The notes under the pieces were generated by a model. That model worked only from the letters and a program-made list of their open reading frames with translations. It was not told where the DNA came from and searched no databases. DNA of 64,000 bases from NCBI GenBank assembly GCA_030430575.1, contig JAUIKF010000001.1, positions 124,001-188,000 on the forward strand, written 5' to 3'. The stretch is from Bacteroidia bacterium (GTDB lineage: Bacteria > Bacteroidota > Bacteroidia > J057). Shown one piece after another: positions 18,776 through 26,767 of the stretch; positions within the stretch are counted from its first letter, which is position 1, and each line of letters begins with the position of its first letter. Position numbers and translations under genes: made by a program.

Positions 18776-19231
18776 TTAATTCCCCTGCTCGTATCCTTCA
18801 TCTACTTTCAGGTCCAGGCCATCTGCTGCGGCTGTAGCTAACTGGTCGCACCGCTCATTCAGGGGATGGCCTGCATGGCCCTTTACCCAGCGGATCTGGA
18901 CTCGGTGTTTCCGATATACTCGTAAGAAACGGCGCCAAAGGTCAGGATTCTTTTTGTCCTTATAGCCCTTTTTCTCCCACCCAAATACCCATCGCTTCAT
19001 GACGGCATCACAGACATACTTAGAATCAGTCGTGATGACCACATCGGTTCCATCTTTCTTCAACGCTTCTAGGGCCACGATGGCGGCCAATAACTCCATC
19101 CGATTGTTGGTGGTTTTGCGAAATCCTTCGGCAATTTCCTTGCGATACTTGCCATAAGTCATGACAATACCATAGCCCCCAGGGCCTGGATTTCCACGGG
19201 ATGCACCGTCTGTATAGATAATTACTTGCAT
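18776..19231 (-). CDS. rnhA: Ribonuclease HI
   Basis: Endonuclease that cuts the RNA strand of RNA:DNA hybrids, in the cytoplasm. The whole 151-residue protein is one RNase H fold with all four carboxylates: D8 (YTDGASRGNPGPGGYG), E46 (NNRMELLAA), D69 (TTDSKYVCDA) and D129 (NERCDQLA). The flexible catalytic histidine is H119 (VKGHAGHPLN). The basic handle region (KKGYKDKKNPDLWRRF) is kept, as in the E. coli type. Length is normal. It is divergent from rlpA, with 82 bases between the starts. Confidence 0.96.
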   Translation of the reverse strand: MQVIIYTDGASRGNPGPGGYGIVMTYGKYRKEIAEGFRKTTNNRMELLAAIVALEALKKDGTDVVITTDSKYVCDAVMKRWVFGWEKKGYKDKKNPDLWRRFLRVYRKHRVQIRWVKGHAGHPLNERCDQLATAAADGLDLKVDEGYEQGN

Positions 19232-19313
19232 AAAAAGGGGATCAAATAGGCTAAAACTGGCAAAATACGTTATATTTTTTATAAATTGTCGAACCTAAAA
19301 ATATTAGCACCAA

Positions 19314-20294
19314 ATGAAGCCGTACACCCTTTCTTCAATCATTATCAGCCTGCTTTTGCTGAGTTTCTGTTCAGTCATGGGACAAGAAAAAGGAAAAGCC
19401 TCTTACTACGCAGACCGTCTACATGGAAACAAGACCTCTAGTGGAGAACCTTATGACAAAAATAAATACACAGCAGCTCACCGTACGCTCAGTTTTGGGG
19501 CTATCGTAAAGGTCACCAACCTAAAGAACGGAAAGGCCGTAATTGTTCGAATCAACGATATGGGACCTCATAACCTGAGTCGAGTCATCGACCTCTCACG
19601 AGCGGCCGCAGAAGCTATTGATATGATTCGTGATGGAACAGTAGAAGTACGTCTCGATGTCATCAGTGAATTTCCAGAGGGCGCCAAATATCAATTAGGC
19701 CCCACTACAGGCGGAGGCGTTCCGCCAAAAAGTAGCACACCTGCCACTTCAGCCAACCAACGTACTAGAAACACCCCTCCCCAAACAGGCCAAGCTAGCT
19801 CGGAAGTCTTCATCGACATGACCAATAGTCAGCCGGCCCCTTCCACCAATATCTCACTACCCAATATCCTCCCAGGCCAATCTACTGGCCCTACGGCAAA
19901 GCCTGTAGGAAACCAGGCTGCTCCTCCTCCGGTCACGGCAGGAGCCACAGCTCGAACTATCGGCCCTGATCAGACGGGCCGCAGCCTAGAAGTAACTGCA
20001 AGTGCCAAAGGCATGGGCCTATATAAGTTCAGCTCTTACAGAGTAGTTGGCGACGGGTACGGTATTCAAATCGGAGCGTTCTCAGACTATAGAAATGTAC
20101 TCGAGACCTCTGACAAGCTTATGCAGCAAAATATCCAGGATTTGATGATCCATACGAAAGTCGTAGATGGGAAAGATGTCTTTCGAATGATTATCGGTCC
20201 TTTCCCAAGTCGTGGTGCAGCAGAAGCTTTTAAAGGAAAATTAGCAGCGATCAACATGAAAGGCATAATTATTGGCCTGAAAGAGTTGAATTGA
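19314..20294 (+). CDS. rlpA: RlpA-like septal ring protein with SPOR domain
   Basis: Periplasmic or lipid-anchored peptidoglycan-acting protein, 326 residues. N-terminal signal segment ending about VMGQ. Residues about 27-120 form the double-psi beta-barrel ([52 protein letters not shown]); the acidic residue in NDMGP is the one implicated in RlpA lytic transglycosylase activity. A Pro/Thr/Ser-rich linker of about 110 residues leads to a C-terminal SPOR domain ([20 protein letters not shown] ... [15 protein letters not shown]) that binds denuded septal glycan. Lytic activity is inferred from the family; many RlpA proteins are inactive. RpoD-type promoter not evident. Confidence 0.92.
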   Translation: MKPYTLSSIIISLLLLSFCSVMGQEKGKASYYADRLHGNKTSSGEPYDKNKYTAAHRTLSFGAIVKVTNLKNGKAVIVRINDMGPHNLSRVIDLSRAAAEAIDMIRDGTVEVRLDVISEFPEGAKYQLGPTTGGGVPPKSSTPATSANQRTRNTPPQTGQASSEVFIDMTNSQPAPSTNISLPNILPGQSTGPTAKPVGNQAAPPPVTAGATARTIGPDQTGRSLEVTASAKGMGLYKFSSYRVVGDGYGIQIGAFSDYRNVLETSDKLMQQNIQDLMIHTKVVDGKDVFRMIIGPFPSRGAAEAFKGKLAAINMKGIIIGLKELN

Positions 20295-20476
20295 CAGAGA
20301 ACCTAGTTAAGGAATAATGAAATTAATAGTCAATCTCTTTATTAATTAATCATTCCTAAGGCTGTAAGCTTCACAGCAAAAAAATTTTTTTCTGTTGTTA
20401 GGCAGCCTTTACTTTAGCAGGGACCAATACAAGGTAGGTTCTCTCAAACTTTGGTCATTAATTTAATCCACAGTCT

Positions 20477-22054
20477 ATGAGGTTTTGGCTTTTCTGTAGT
20501 TTTGTCGTGTGCGTCGTCTTCCATTTCGGTGATCTCAATGCTCAGGATTTCCAAATGGACAGCTTGCAACCCATCAAAGGAAAAAGCCTCATCTCTTCTC
20601 CCACTGATATCCAAGCCCGTGTACAGGCATTCTGCAATGGAGAGCACCTTTCTTTTGTGATTGAGGTGACTGATGATCATGTTGGGAAAAATGGCAATGG
20701 GCTAGAAACGGACCATATAGCTTTGCATCTCGCTTTACCTTCCCAAGCCTATCCGCCTGGATTTGAGTACGACCTCCACCCACATTATATCCAGGCTAGA
20801 GCAGCGAATACACGAGGGAGCGAATTCCCTTCATCTGCCAAACGTTTTTTTAGTACCTACTCAGAATATTATTCCCCCATTGAGGTGGATAATTTTCTTC
20901 AAGAACATGATTACCCAGACAGCAAAACCATACGAGATGAAGGACTAGACCTTCCATTTCCGAGTCAGTTGAAAGCTACCCGAATAGATTATGGGATTGT
21001 GCATTATGCCCTGTATCCTGACGGTCGCCCAGCCGTCTTGGTAAACAAAAATCATTTTGCCCTCCTAGAAGAGGAATTGAAGATTCAGATAGGCAAAATA
21101 GAAGAAGGGCTGCTGTATTCCGTTGATATCACAGATGATGGGTATATCATCAATGTCCAATTATCACCACAAGCATTGGGGTTTGTAGAAGTACCGGAGG
21201 TCGCTGAGCTCAATTTTGTCATCGACGTAATCGACGCCGATTTTCGCTATAAGCGAGGGATCACGGTCCTGTCGACCATGGAAAAAGGCAATTATGGTAG
21301 TCCCAAAAATGATTATAATGTATTGCAGTTAACCTCTCCCCTTCAGACCAACCTCAGTCCTGCCCCTAACCGCGTTTATACCAAGACGGATTACCGACCA
21401 ACTTATACTTACACGTCAAAAGGCTGGCTCCCAACAGCCGTAGAGGTAGATGCATTGCACTTTAAGGAATTCAAATCTAGCGAGTCCCTCACGGAGGTAC
21501 GATTTGTTCATAGGCCTATTTACTACCACCATTACCTAGATCGCGAGCATTTGTTGAGTGTAGAGCAAATGGCGATAGACTTCGAATATGTCAATGCGCG
21601 TGGTGAAGAGCTTGAATTCACCATCATCAACGATCAGGTGTTTGGGGTTAAACGAGTTACCCAATCACTTGCGCGCTTAGATACGGTAGACAATCGGATG
21701 ACCTTTCTCTTTCCTGATGGACAACCAGGCCTTATCCTTTCAGAAAATAGCACGTTTCATCCCTATGGATGGGGAGAATGTGGGCATTGTGTCGATGAGC
21801 GGTTGCATATTTATAAAATAGAGAAGAATGGCTCCAAAAAAGTCCTGAGCATAGAACAGGGGGAAGGAAACCCAGGATTCTGTGTCATTGGCAACGAAAG
21901 TTTTGATGGCTATTATGTATCCAAACTCAACTGGGTCAAAAAAGGCCAAATGATGGTCCTTCAATTGAACCACAGAGAAGAAAACCTCCGCAAAAGGTTG
22001 CGGGTTAGCTGGGATGACACCGGAGAGGATTTAGAATTAGAAGAATTGCCTTAG
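20477..22054 (+). CDS. Secreted protein of unknown function with CBM9-like N-terminus
   Basis: 525 residues starting with a signal peptide (FWLFCSFVVCVVFHFGDLNAQ). Residues about 35-110 (IQARVQAFCNGEHLSFVIEV, DHIALHLALP) resemble the family 9 carbohydrate-binding/DOMON beta-sandwich often found on secreted Bacteroidota enzymes; this is a pattern impression, not an alignment. The rest is beta-rich without recognised motifs, and a Cys pair (CGHC) near residue 438 could bind metal or form a disulphide. A lipoprotein gene follows 2 bases after the stop and a methyltransferase 15 bases after that, so the three are probably one transcript. Confidence 0.7.
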   Translation: MRFWLFCSFVVCVVFHFGDLNAQDFQMDSLQPIKGKSLISSPTDIQARVQAFCNGEHLSFVIEVTDDHVGKNGNGLETDHIALHLALPSQAYPPGFEYDLHPHYIQARAANTRGSEFPSSAKRFFSTYSEYYSPIEVDNFLQEHDYPDSKTIRDEGLDLPFPSQLKATRIDYGIVHYALYPDGRPAVLVNKNHFALLEEELKIQIGKIEEGLLYSVDITDDGYIINVQLSPQALGFVEVPEVAELNFVIDVIDADFRYKRGITVLSTMEKGNYGSPKNDYNVLQLTSPLQTNLSPAPNRVYTKTDYRPTYTYTSKGWLPTAVEVDALHFKEFKSSESLTEVRFVHRPIYYHHYLDREHLLSVEQMAIDFEYVNARGEELEFTIINDQVFGVKRVTQSLARLDTVDNRMTFLFPDGQPGLILSENSTFHPYGWGECGHCVDERLHIYKIEKNGSKKVLSIEQGEGNPGFCVIGNESFDGYYVSKLNWVKKGQMMVLQLNHREENLRKRLRVSWDDTGEDLELEELP

Positions 22055-22056
22055 CA

Positions 22057-22962
22057 ATGAATCGCTTTTCCGCTATTATTTGTCTGATTATTGGTTTTTC
22101 TACTCTCCTTCGGTGTTCAGAACCCTTGGAGCGGCAGCATGTGCCTGTTTTTGCAGGCATCAGTATAGATAGTACTGCAGCCTGCCCGATGGCAACCCTT
22201 ACAGAGAATCGATCTATTCAGGTCGAAGCGAAGCTCGACGGCTGGTCGGTTGAGATTCCCATGCTCATCCGTACGGACGACCTATCCAATTCATTCGTGT
22301 ATTATGAAGGCCACACACTGGATACCTTGATTCATTTGCTCCAAGAACAAAATATCCCCTATTTCCTCAATTTTTTCCTTCAAAATCCTTTTTCCTATAA
22401 GCCAGAGGAAATTTCTACTGACAAATATCTTACAGATGTTTCAGGGCTATTGCTTAGAGCTAGTGATTATCCCCCAGAAGTCATAGGATTTATGGGGAGT
22501 TTTTTGGATCAAAATCTGATGGGAGACAAGCTACAGGTGCTAGTGGCAGAATTAAGAAAAGCTCTTCCCTTGTTTTCAGGCCAAATCGTCTATGCCGGTG
22601 TTCCAGAGGTATTAGAAAGGGCTGAATTTGACTGGAATACCCCCGATGCCATTGGGGTCGTCTATCTACCGCCGGAGCCAGATGAGATCAAACCTCATTT
22701 CCGTGAAATCAATCAACACTTAAGCACCCTGCTGCAACGGCATCAAAAACCTGTCTATATTCTCCAAAGCAATCTGGTTGGAGACGAGAAACTCATCGTG
22801 TTCAAAAACCAACTTCGTTTTTGGAATGATGCAGTTGACTTACAAGGAATTGTCTTGAATAGCCTATATTGCCATATCTCTTTGTCAGACTCTACAAGTC
22901 CCTTTAGCTTAAAAGGAGATCAGGCATTTGGAACCTACCTTAAGACATATTTATCAAAATAA
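22057..22962 (+). CDS. Probable lipoprotein, possibly a degenerate GH113-like TIM barrel
   Basis: 301 residues with hydrophobic leader and Cys at about residue 21 (STLLRCSEP; the -1 arginine is unusual for a lipobox). Pieces such as FSGQIVYAGVPEVLERAEFD, PDAIGVVYLPPEPDE and RHQKPVYILQSNL resemble strands 5-7 of GH113-type glycoside hydrolases, but the catalytic glutamates are not clear. It therefore may be an inactive sugar-binding barrel; confidence in that is low. It is translationally coupled to the upstream secreted protein (2-base gap) and followed closely by a methyltransferase. Confidence 0.65.
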   Translation: MNRFSAIICLIIGFSTLLRCSEPLERQHVPVFAGISIDSTAACPMATLTENRSIQVEAKLDGWSVEIPMLIRTDDLSNSFVYYEGHTLDTLIHLLQEQNIPYFLNFFLQNPFSYKPEEISTDKYLTDVSGLLLRASDYPPEVIGFMGSFLDQNLMGDKLQVLVAELRKALPLFSGQIVYAGVPEVLERAEFDWNTPDAIGVVYLPPEPDEIKPHFREINQHLSTLLQRHQKPVYILQSNLVGDEKLIVFKNQLRFWNDAVDLQGIVLNSLYCHISLSDSTSPFSLKGDQAFGTYLKTYLSK

Positions 22963-22977
22963 TATCTTCATTTCAGA

Positions 22978-23607
22978 ATGACCACACAGGAACAATTGGT
23001 TCAGCTCCTCGGGCCAATAGACATCTACTTATTGGATCAAGTTATGAAAGGCAATCTCCAACCGCCCATGCGCCTGTTGGATGCCGGGTGTGGCCATGGA
23101 AGGAATCTGCACTACTTTCTTCAGGCTGGCTATGAAGTCTATGCCTGTGACCACAATCCTGCTTATGTCCAACATGTAAAGGCAGTTTTCTCCCAACATA
23201 ATCAACCAGATTTAGCAGATGATCGAGTTAGGCTCGAAGCTGTTGAATCCCTCTCTTTTGATGATCATTATTTTGACTGGGTATTTTCATCTGCGGTTTT
23301 GCATTTTGCTAAGGATATGGCCCATTTTGAAGCTATGATGGAGGCTATGTGGCGTGTACTTAAGCTAAATGGTATTTTATTTATCCGAATGGCATCAGAC
23401 ATCGGATTGGAGGAAAAAGTAGTTTCACTGGGGAATGATCAGTACCACTTGCCTGACGGAAGTGACAGATTCTTGCTGAAAGAAGAAATGGTGGCGAACT
23501 GGCTGGCTGCTCATCCATGCCGTATGGTGGAATCCCTAAAGACCACGAATGTCCAACACATGCGGTGCATGACGACATGGGTGCTGCAAAAGCATTCCCG
23601 TCAATAA
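22978..23607 (+). CDS. Class I SAM-dependent methyltransferase
   Basis: 209-residue Rossmann methyltransferase. Motif I is LLDAGCGHGRNLHYFLQAGY, motif II the acidic end of strand 2 (YACDHNPAYV), and motif IV lies in FDWVFSSAVLHFAKDM. It carries the Methyltransf_11/25 architecture used on small molecules. It is last in the likely three-gene transcript with the secreted protein and lipoprotein; how a cytoplasmic enzyme would relate to those is not clear. The substrate is unknown. Confidence 0.87.
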   Translation: MTTQEQLVQLLGPIDIYLLDQVMKGNLQPPMRLLDAGCGHGRNLHYFLQAGYEVYACDHNPAYVQHVKAVFSQHNQPDLADDRVRLEAVESLSFDDHYFDWVFSSAVLHFAKDMAHFEAMMEAMWRVLKLNGILFIRMASDIGLEEKVVSLGNDQYHLPDGSDRFLLKEEMVANWLAAHPCRMVESLKTTNVQHMRCMTTWVLQKHSRQ

Positions 23608-23715
23608 CAAAAATCATTTCGCACATTCGAAAATTTTGCCCACTTTTAACCTCCTTCTTTATTCTCGTAGATTTGCCCTTCCTAATTTGGGCATCGCATA
23701 AAGTATCTAGCATTC

Positions 23716-24561
23716 ATGTTTACCCTCGAAGATTTTCAAAAGGCAAAAAAGCGGTCTCATTTGATTGATATTGCCAATGCAAAAAATATTAATCTCAATA
23801 AACAACTCAGGAATTTACGCTATGAAGAAGAGTTAAGGCTATTGCAAACAGAGTTAGTGACCCTACAACAATGGATTGCAAAGAAAAAAATGCGTGTTGC
23901 GGTGATTTTTGAGGGAAGAGATGCAGCGGGCAAAGGAGGATCTATCAAACGATTTGTAGAACACCTGAACCCACGCTCTATGCGCGTGGTAGCCCTTTCT
24001 AAACCTACAGAAGAAGAGAAGGGGCAGTGGTATTTTAGGCGATATATAAAGGAATTGCCCAATCCTGGCGAAATCGTATTCTTTGACAGAAGCTGGTACA
24101 ACCGCGCTGTTGTAGAGCCAGTCATGGGTTTTTGTAATAATAAGCAATACGCCCAATTTATGGTGCAGGTACCAGAATTTGAGCATATGCTCTATGAAGA
24201 TGGGGTGCGCGTGATCAAGTTCTGGTTTTCCATATCTAAAAAGGAACAGCATACCCGATTTAATTCCAGGTTAAAAAACCCGCTAAAACGGTGGAAATTT
24301 AGTCCTGTGGATATGAAAGGGCAAGAATTGTGGGACAAATATACTTTCTATAAGGAGCAAATGTTTTCCAAGACCCATACGAGTTTTAGTCCTTGGATCA
24401 TCGTCAAGACCAATGATAAGCGGACAGCTCGATTGGAAAGCATGCGTCATGTCCTATCCACATTTAACTATTCAGCAAAGAATAAGTCAAAAGCGGTCTT
24501 GCTCCCAGATCCAAACGTTATTATTCGCTATTATAGAAACATGGATCAGATTGATATCTAA
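23716..24561 (+). CDS. ppk2: Polyphosphate kinase 2 (PPK2), first copy
   Basis: Cytoplasmic PPK2-family kinase (281 residues), which moves phosphate between polyphosphate and nucleotides. Walker A is EGRDAAGKGGSIKR and the Walker B/lid region is FFDRSWYNRAVVEPVMGFC. Other family blocks: NPRSMRVVALSKPTEEEKGQWYF (written here as its two halves, NPRSMRVVALSKP and TEEEKGQWYF) and FSISKKEQHTRF. It is a single-domain class I-type enzyme by length, so the direction (NDP synthesis or polyphosphate synthesis) is not decided. A second ppk2 lies 24 bases downstream. A -7-like box TAGATTTG occurs about 40 bases upstream of the start, with no good -33 match. Confidence 0.93.
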   Translation: MFTLEDFQKAKKRSHLIDIANAKNINLNKQLRNLRYEEELRLLQTELVTLQQWIAKKKMRVAVIFEGRDAAGKGGSIKRFVEHLNPRSMRVVALSKPTEEEKGQWYFRRYIKELPNPGEIVFFDRSWYNRAVVEPVMGFCNNKQYAQFMVQVPEFEHMLYEDGVRVIKFWFSISKKEQHTRFNSRLKNPLKRWKFSPVDMKGQELWDKYTFYKEQMFSKTHTSFSPWIIVKTNDKRTARLESMRHVLSTFNYSAKNKSKAVLLPDPNVIIRYYRNMDQIDI

Positions 24562-24585
24562 TTTACAATTTTTCAATAAGTAGGA

Positions 24586-25419
24586 ATGGCTGAAATAGAT
24601 TTGACTCAAGAAGATATTGCAATACTTAATTCTAAGATAGGATTAAAGTACCTATTAGCTGATCAAAAATTGAATTATGATCGGGCATTACGTCAGGCCA
24701 GATACGAGATACGCCTTAGGGAACTCCAAACGGAATTAATTAAGCTACAAAATTGGATCATAAAAGAAGAGAAAAAGGCTATTTTCATTTTTGAGGGCAG
24801 AGATGCCGCAGGAAAAGGGGGAGCTATTCGGCGGATTACGGCTCATATCAACCCGCGCTACTATAGGATCGTGGCACTTCCCAAACCTACAGTTGAAGAG
24901 CAGGGACAATGGTATTTTCAGCGGTATGTCAACAAATTGCCTAAGCCAGGGGAGATGGTTTTCTTTGACCGCAGTTGGTATAACCGTGCAGTGGTCGAAC
25001 CAGTCAATGATTTTTGTACTGAACAGCAATACCACCGATTTATGGGGCAAGTCAATGAGTTTGAGCGAATGATCACCGAGTCTGATACCTTTTTCATCAA
25101 ATTTTATTTTTCCATTTCTAAAGAAGAACAAGCAGCTCGATTCAAGGACATTAAAAGTAGCCCCCTCAAGCGCTGGAAAATGACGGCAGTTGATGAGAAA
25201 GCACAAGCGTTATGGGATAAGTATACCCATTACAAAAAACTGATGTTCGAAAAAACTGATACTGAATTATGCCCTTGGGTAATTCTTGAAGCAGATAAAA
25301 AAATATCTGCTCGAATAGCAGCAACCGAACACATCCTAAATACCATTCCCTATCAAGATGTAAGCCTATTGGATGACTTTTCATCCACAGTTCCTCCCCA
25401 GACCAAGCCAACAGATTGA
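24586..25419 (+). CDS. ppk2: Polyphosphate kinase 2 (PPK2), second copy
   Basis: 277-residue paralogue of the preceding gene, with the same blocks: FEGRDAAGKGGAIRRI, NPRYYRIVALPKPTVEEQGQ, FFDRSWYNRAVVEPVNDFC, FYFSISKEEQAARFKD and SPLKRWKMTAVDEKAQALWD. Both copies keep the Walker A lysine and the RSWYNR lid, so both look active. The tandem arrangement suggests duplication followed by specialisation, for example on different nucleotides; that is inference. The short hairpin GGAGGGCTGCCCCTCC lies right after the stop. Confidence 0.93.
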   Translation: MAEIDLTQEDIAILNSKIGLKYLLADQKLNYDRALRQARYEIRLRELQTELIKLQNWIIKEEKKAIFIFEGRDAAGKGGAIRRITAHINPRYYRIVALPKPTVEEQGQWYFQRYVNKLPKPGEMVFFDRSWYNRAVVEPVNDFCTEQQYHRFMGQVNEFERMITESDTFFIKFYFSISKEEQAARFKDIKSSPLKRWKMTAVDEKAQALWDKYTHYKKLMFEKTDTELCPWVILEADKKISARIAATEHILNTIPYQDVSLLDDFSSTVPPQTKPTD

Positions 25420-25728
25420 GGAGGGCTGCCCCTCCATACCACGCTATTCGAATATATCTTTTTTCTAAAGTAATATTTTTCGAAACTATACGTTTCCCTT
25501 AGCGTAAGAATCAATATGTATTTAGTTCCTTACACCTTCCCTATCAGAACTAAATGCTACTATGAACAGCGCCTGAGCAGACGATTGCTCTCCCTACATT
25601 TTTCCCTATCAGGTTAATACTTTGTGAGTCACTCTCATTGAGAAAATGCCCCTGATGCCATTATTGGCAGCAAAGACCATGCTGACAGTTTTCTGTATTT
25701 GAATTTCACTTTTCAAATCAAAATTCCT
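25420..25728. other. Non-coding stretch with a duplicated 11-bp word
   Basis: 309 bases between the second ppk2 and a small membrane-protein gene. A GC-rich hairpin (GGAGGGCTGCCCCTCC) opens it. The word TTCCCTATCAG occurs at 25537-25547 and 25602-25612. No ORF of substance or RNA gene is seen. The frame of the next gene is open upstream to a TTG at 25699. Confidence 0.5.
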
Positions 25729-26103
25729 ATGGTTATTTCTGCTATTGCTACCATTTTCATGCTGGTAATGGTAATTCATCTTATTATTATTGCTATTAAG
25801 AAACGATTTCCAGAAGCCGAAGAGAATGAAATGCACCTTCCAATCCCATATTTAACAGATAGTGTAAGCAACCATAAAGATCAGGATCGTTTATCTTTAG
25901 AGGATTTCACCATTTGGGGGGAAATGCTCGCTACTGTTTATCAGCCCACAGGGGTCAATGCCCCAATAAGACAAGCATATTTATTGTCCAAACTCAATCA
26001 AATAGTTGTAGACTTCAATAGAAGAGGGATCGTCAAGGAAGGGTTTGTCCACCTTCGACCAGGTAAGTGTTTAGAAATCCTTTTACAAGGGTTAAATGAC
26101 TAA
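25729..26103 (+). CDS. Small membrane-anchored protein, paralogue of 26399-26767
   Basis: 124 residues from the ATG at 25729 (a TTG at 25699 is in frame but adds ten residues before the membrane helix). One N-terminal helix (VISAIATIFMLVMVIHLIII) then a basic stop-transfer (KKRF), an acidic linker, and a soluble helical C-terminus ending FNRRGIVKEGFVHLRPGKCL. That ending matches the downstream paralogue (YRGVIKKGFIYLPRQQCFQM) and has the look of a small winged-helix wing, but I do not recognise the family. The REPIN-like element begins at the base after its stop codon. It follows the two ppk2 genes, which may be accidental. Confidence 0.7.
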   Translation: MVISAIATIFMLVMVIHLIIIAIKKRFPEAEENEMHLPIPYLTDSVSNHKDQDRLSLEDFTIWGEMLATVYQPTGVNAPIRQAYLLSKLNQIVVDFNRRGIVKEGFVHLRPGKCLEILLQGLND

Positions 26104-26229
26104 CTAGTGCATCAAGCACGAAGTTCTTATGGGTTTGGGGGCTGGATTACGCTCAAAAGCCAACTCACACGCCAGAAATCCAGCCCAGCGCATATAAATG
26201 CGCGTTTTCTTAGTTGCCAAGCAAGCTGG
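26104..26229 (+). repeat. REPIN-like element, copy A (one half)
   Basis: It starts immediately after the upstream stop codon with CTAGTGCATCAAGCACGAAG, the same end as copy C. A hairpin follows (GGGCTGGATTAC at 26139-26150 against AAATCCAGCCC at 26176-26186), then CAGCGCATATAAATGCGC and GTTGCCAAGCAAGCTGG, which occur in the same order in the reverse strand of copy C. The second half present in copy C is missing here. Confidence 0.85.
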
Positions 26230-26291
26230 TAGTATGGTTGTCCTTTCCGTTTTTTCGTTTCGGTTTCCTCCCTATCAACATGATTTTTGAG

Positions 26292-26348
26292 CTTACCCAT
26301 ATTGGGCAAGTGTATGTTTTCGACTGAATCTTACCTGTTTCGGGCAAG
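26292..26348. repeat. Two 19-bp direct repeats upstream of a small membrane protein
   Basis: CTTACCCATATTGGGCAAG (26292-26310) recurs imperfectly as CTTACCTGTTTCGGGCAAG (26330-26348), 38 bases apart and 50-107 bases upstream of the ATG at 26399. Each copy is itself a near inverted repeat (CTTACCC/GGGCAAG), as expected for paired sites of a dimeric regulator. A regulatory role is inference. Confidence 0.55.
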
Positions 26349-26398
26349 GAGTTAGTGAGCATTTTTTTGAAATACTTCAATCCAAACTGAAGATTTCT

Positions 26399-26767
26399 AT
26401 GGGTATCTTTGCACTAATTTTCATGTTGATTATGTTAATGCTGCTTAACTCTAAAGCAATAGCAGTACGAATGGAAAAACGTACGCGAAAAGCTAGGATC
26501 GCCCATATCAGAAATAGGTTCAATTGGATTGTAGCATCTCGAAACAAAGTCTCTGTAAAAGATTTATGGGAATATGCCAAAATGCAAATCCATTATCAAA
26601 AACCAGATTTGGAAGAAATTCCCCTAAGAATGGAAATCGCTAAATCAGAAATTGATACGTTGATAAAGGAACTTACCTATCGAGGGGTTATTAAAAAAGG
26701 GTTTATCTATTTACCAAGACAACAATGCTTTCAAATGGTTTTACAACGGCTCAATTTACCCTATTAA
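26399..26767 (+). CDS. Small membrane-anchored protein, paralogue of 25729-26103
   Basis: 122 residues with one N-terminal membrane helix (GIFALIFMLIMLMLL), a strongly basic juxtamembrane stretch (RMEKRTRKARIAHIRNRF), and a helical C-terminal domain (VSVKDLWEYAKMQI, IDTLIKELTYRGVIKKGFIY). The end aligns with its upstream paralogue. Its stop codon overlaps the stop of the opposite yheT-like gene by 4 bases. Not recognised; the basic patch and wing-like end suggest, but do not show, nucleic-acid or polyphosphate binding at the membrane. Confidence 0.7.
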   Translation: MGIFALIFMLIMLMLLNSKAIAVRMEKRTRKARIAHIRNRFNWIVASRNKVSVKDLWEYAKMQIHYQKPDLEEIPLRMEIAKSEIDTLIKELTYRGVIKKGFIYLPRQQCFQMVLQRLNLPY

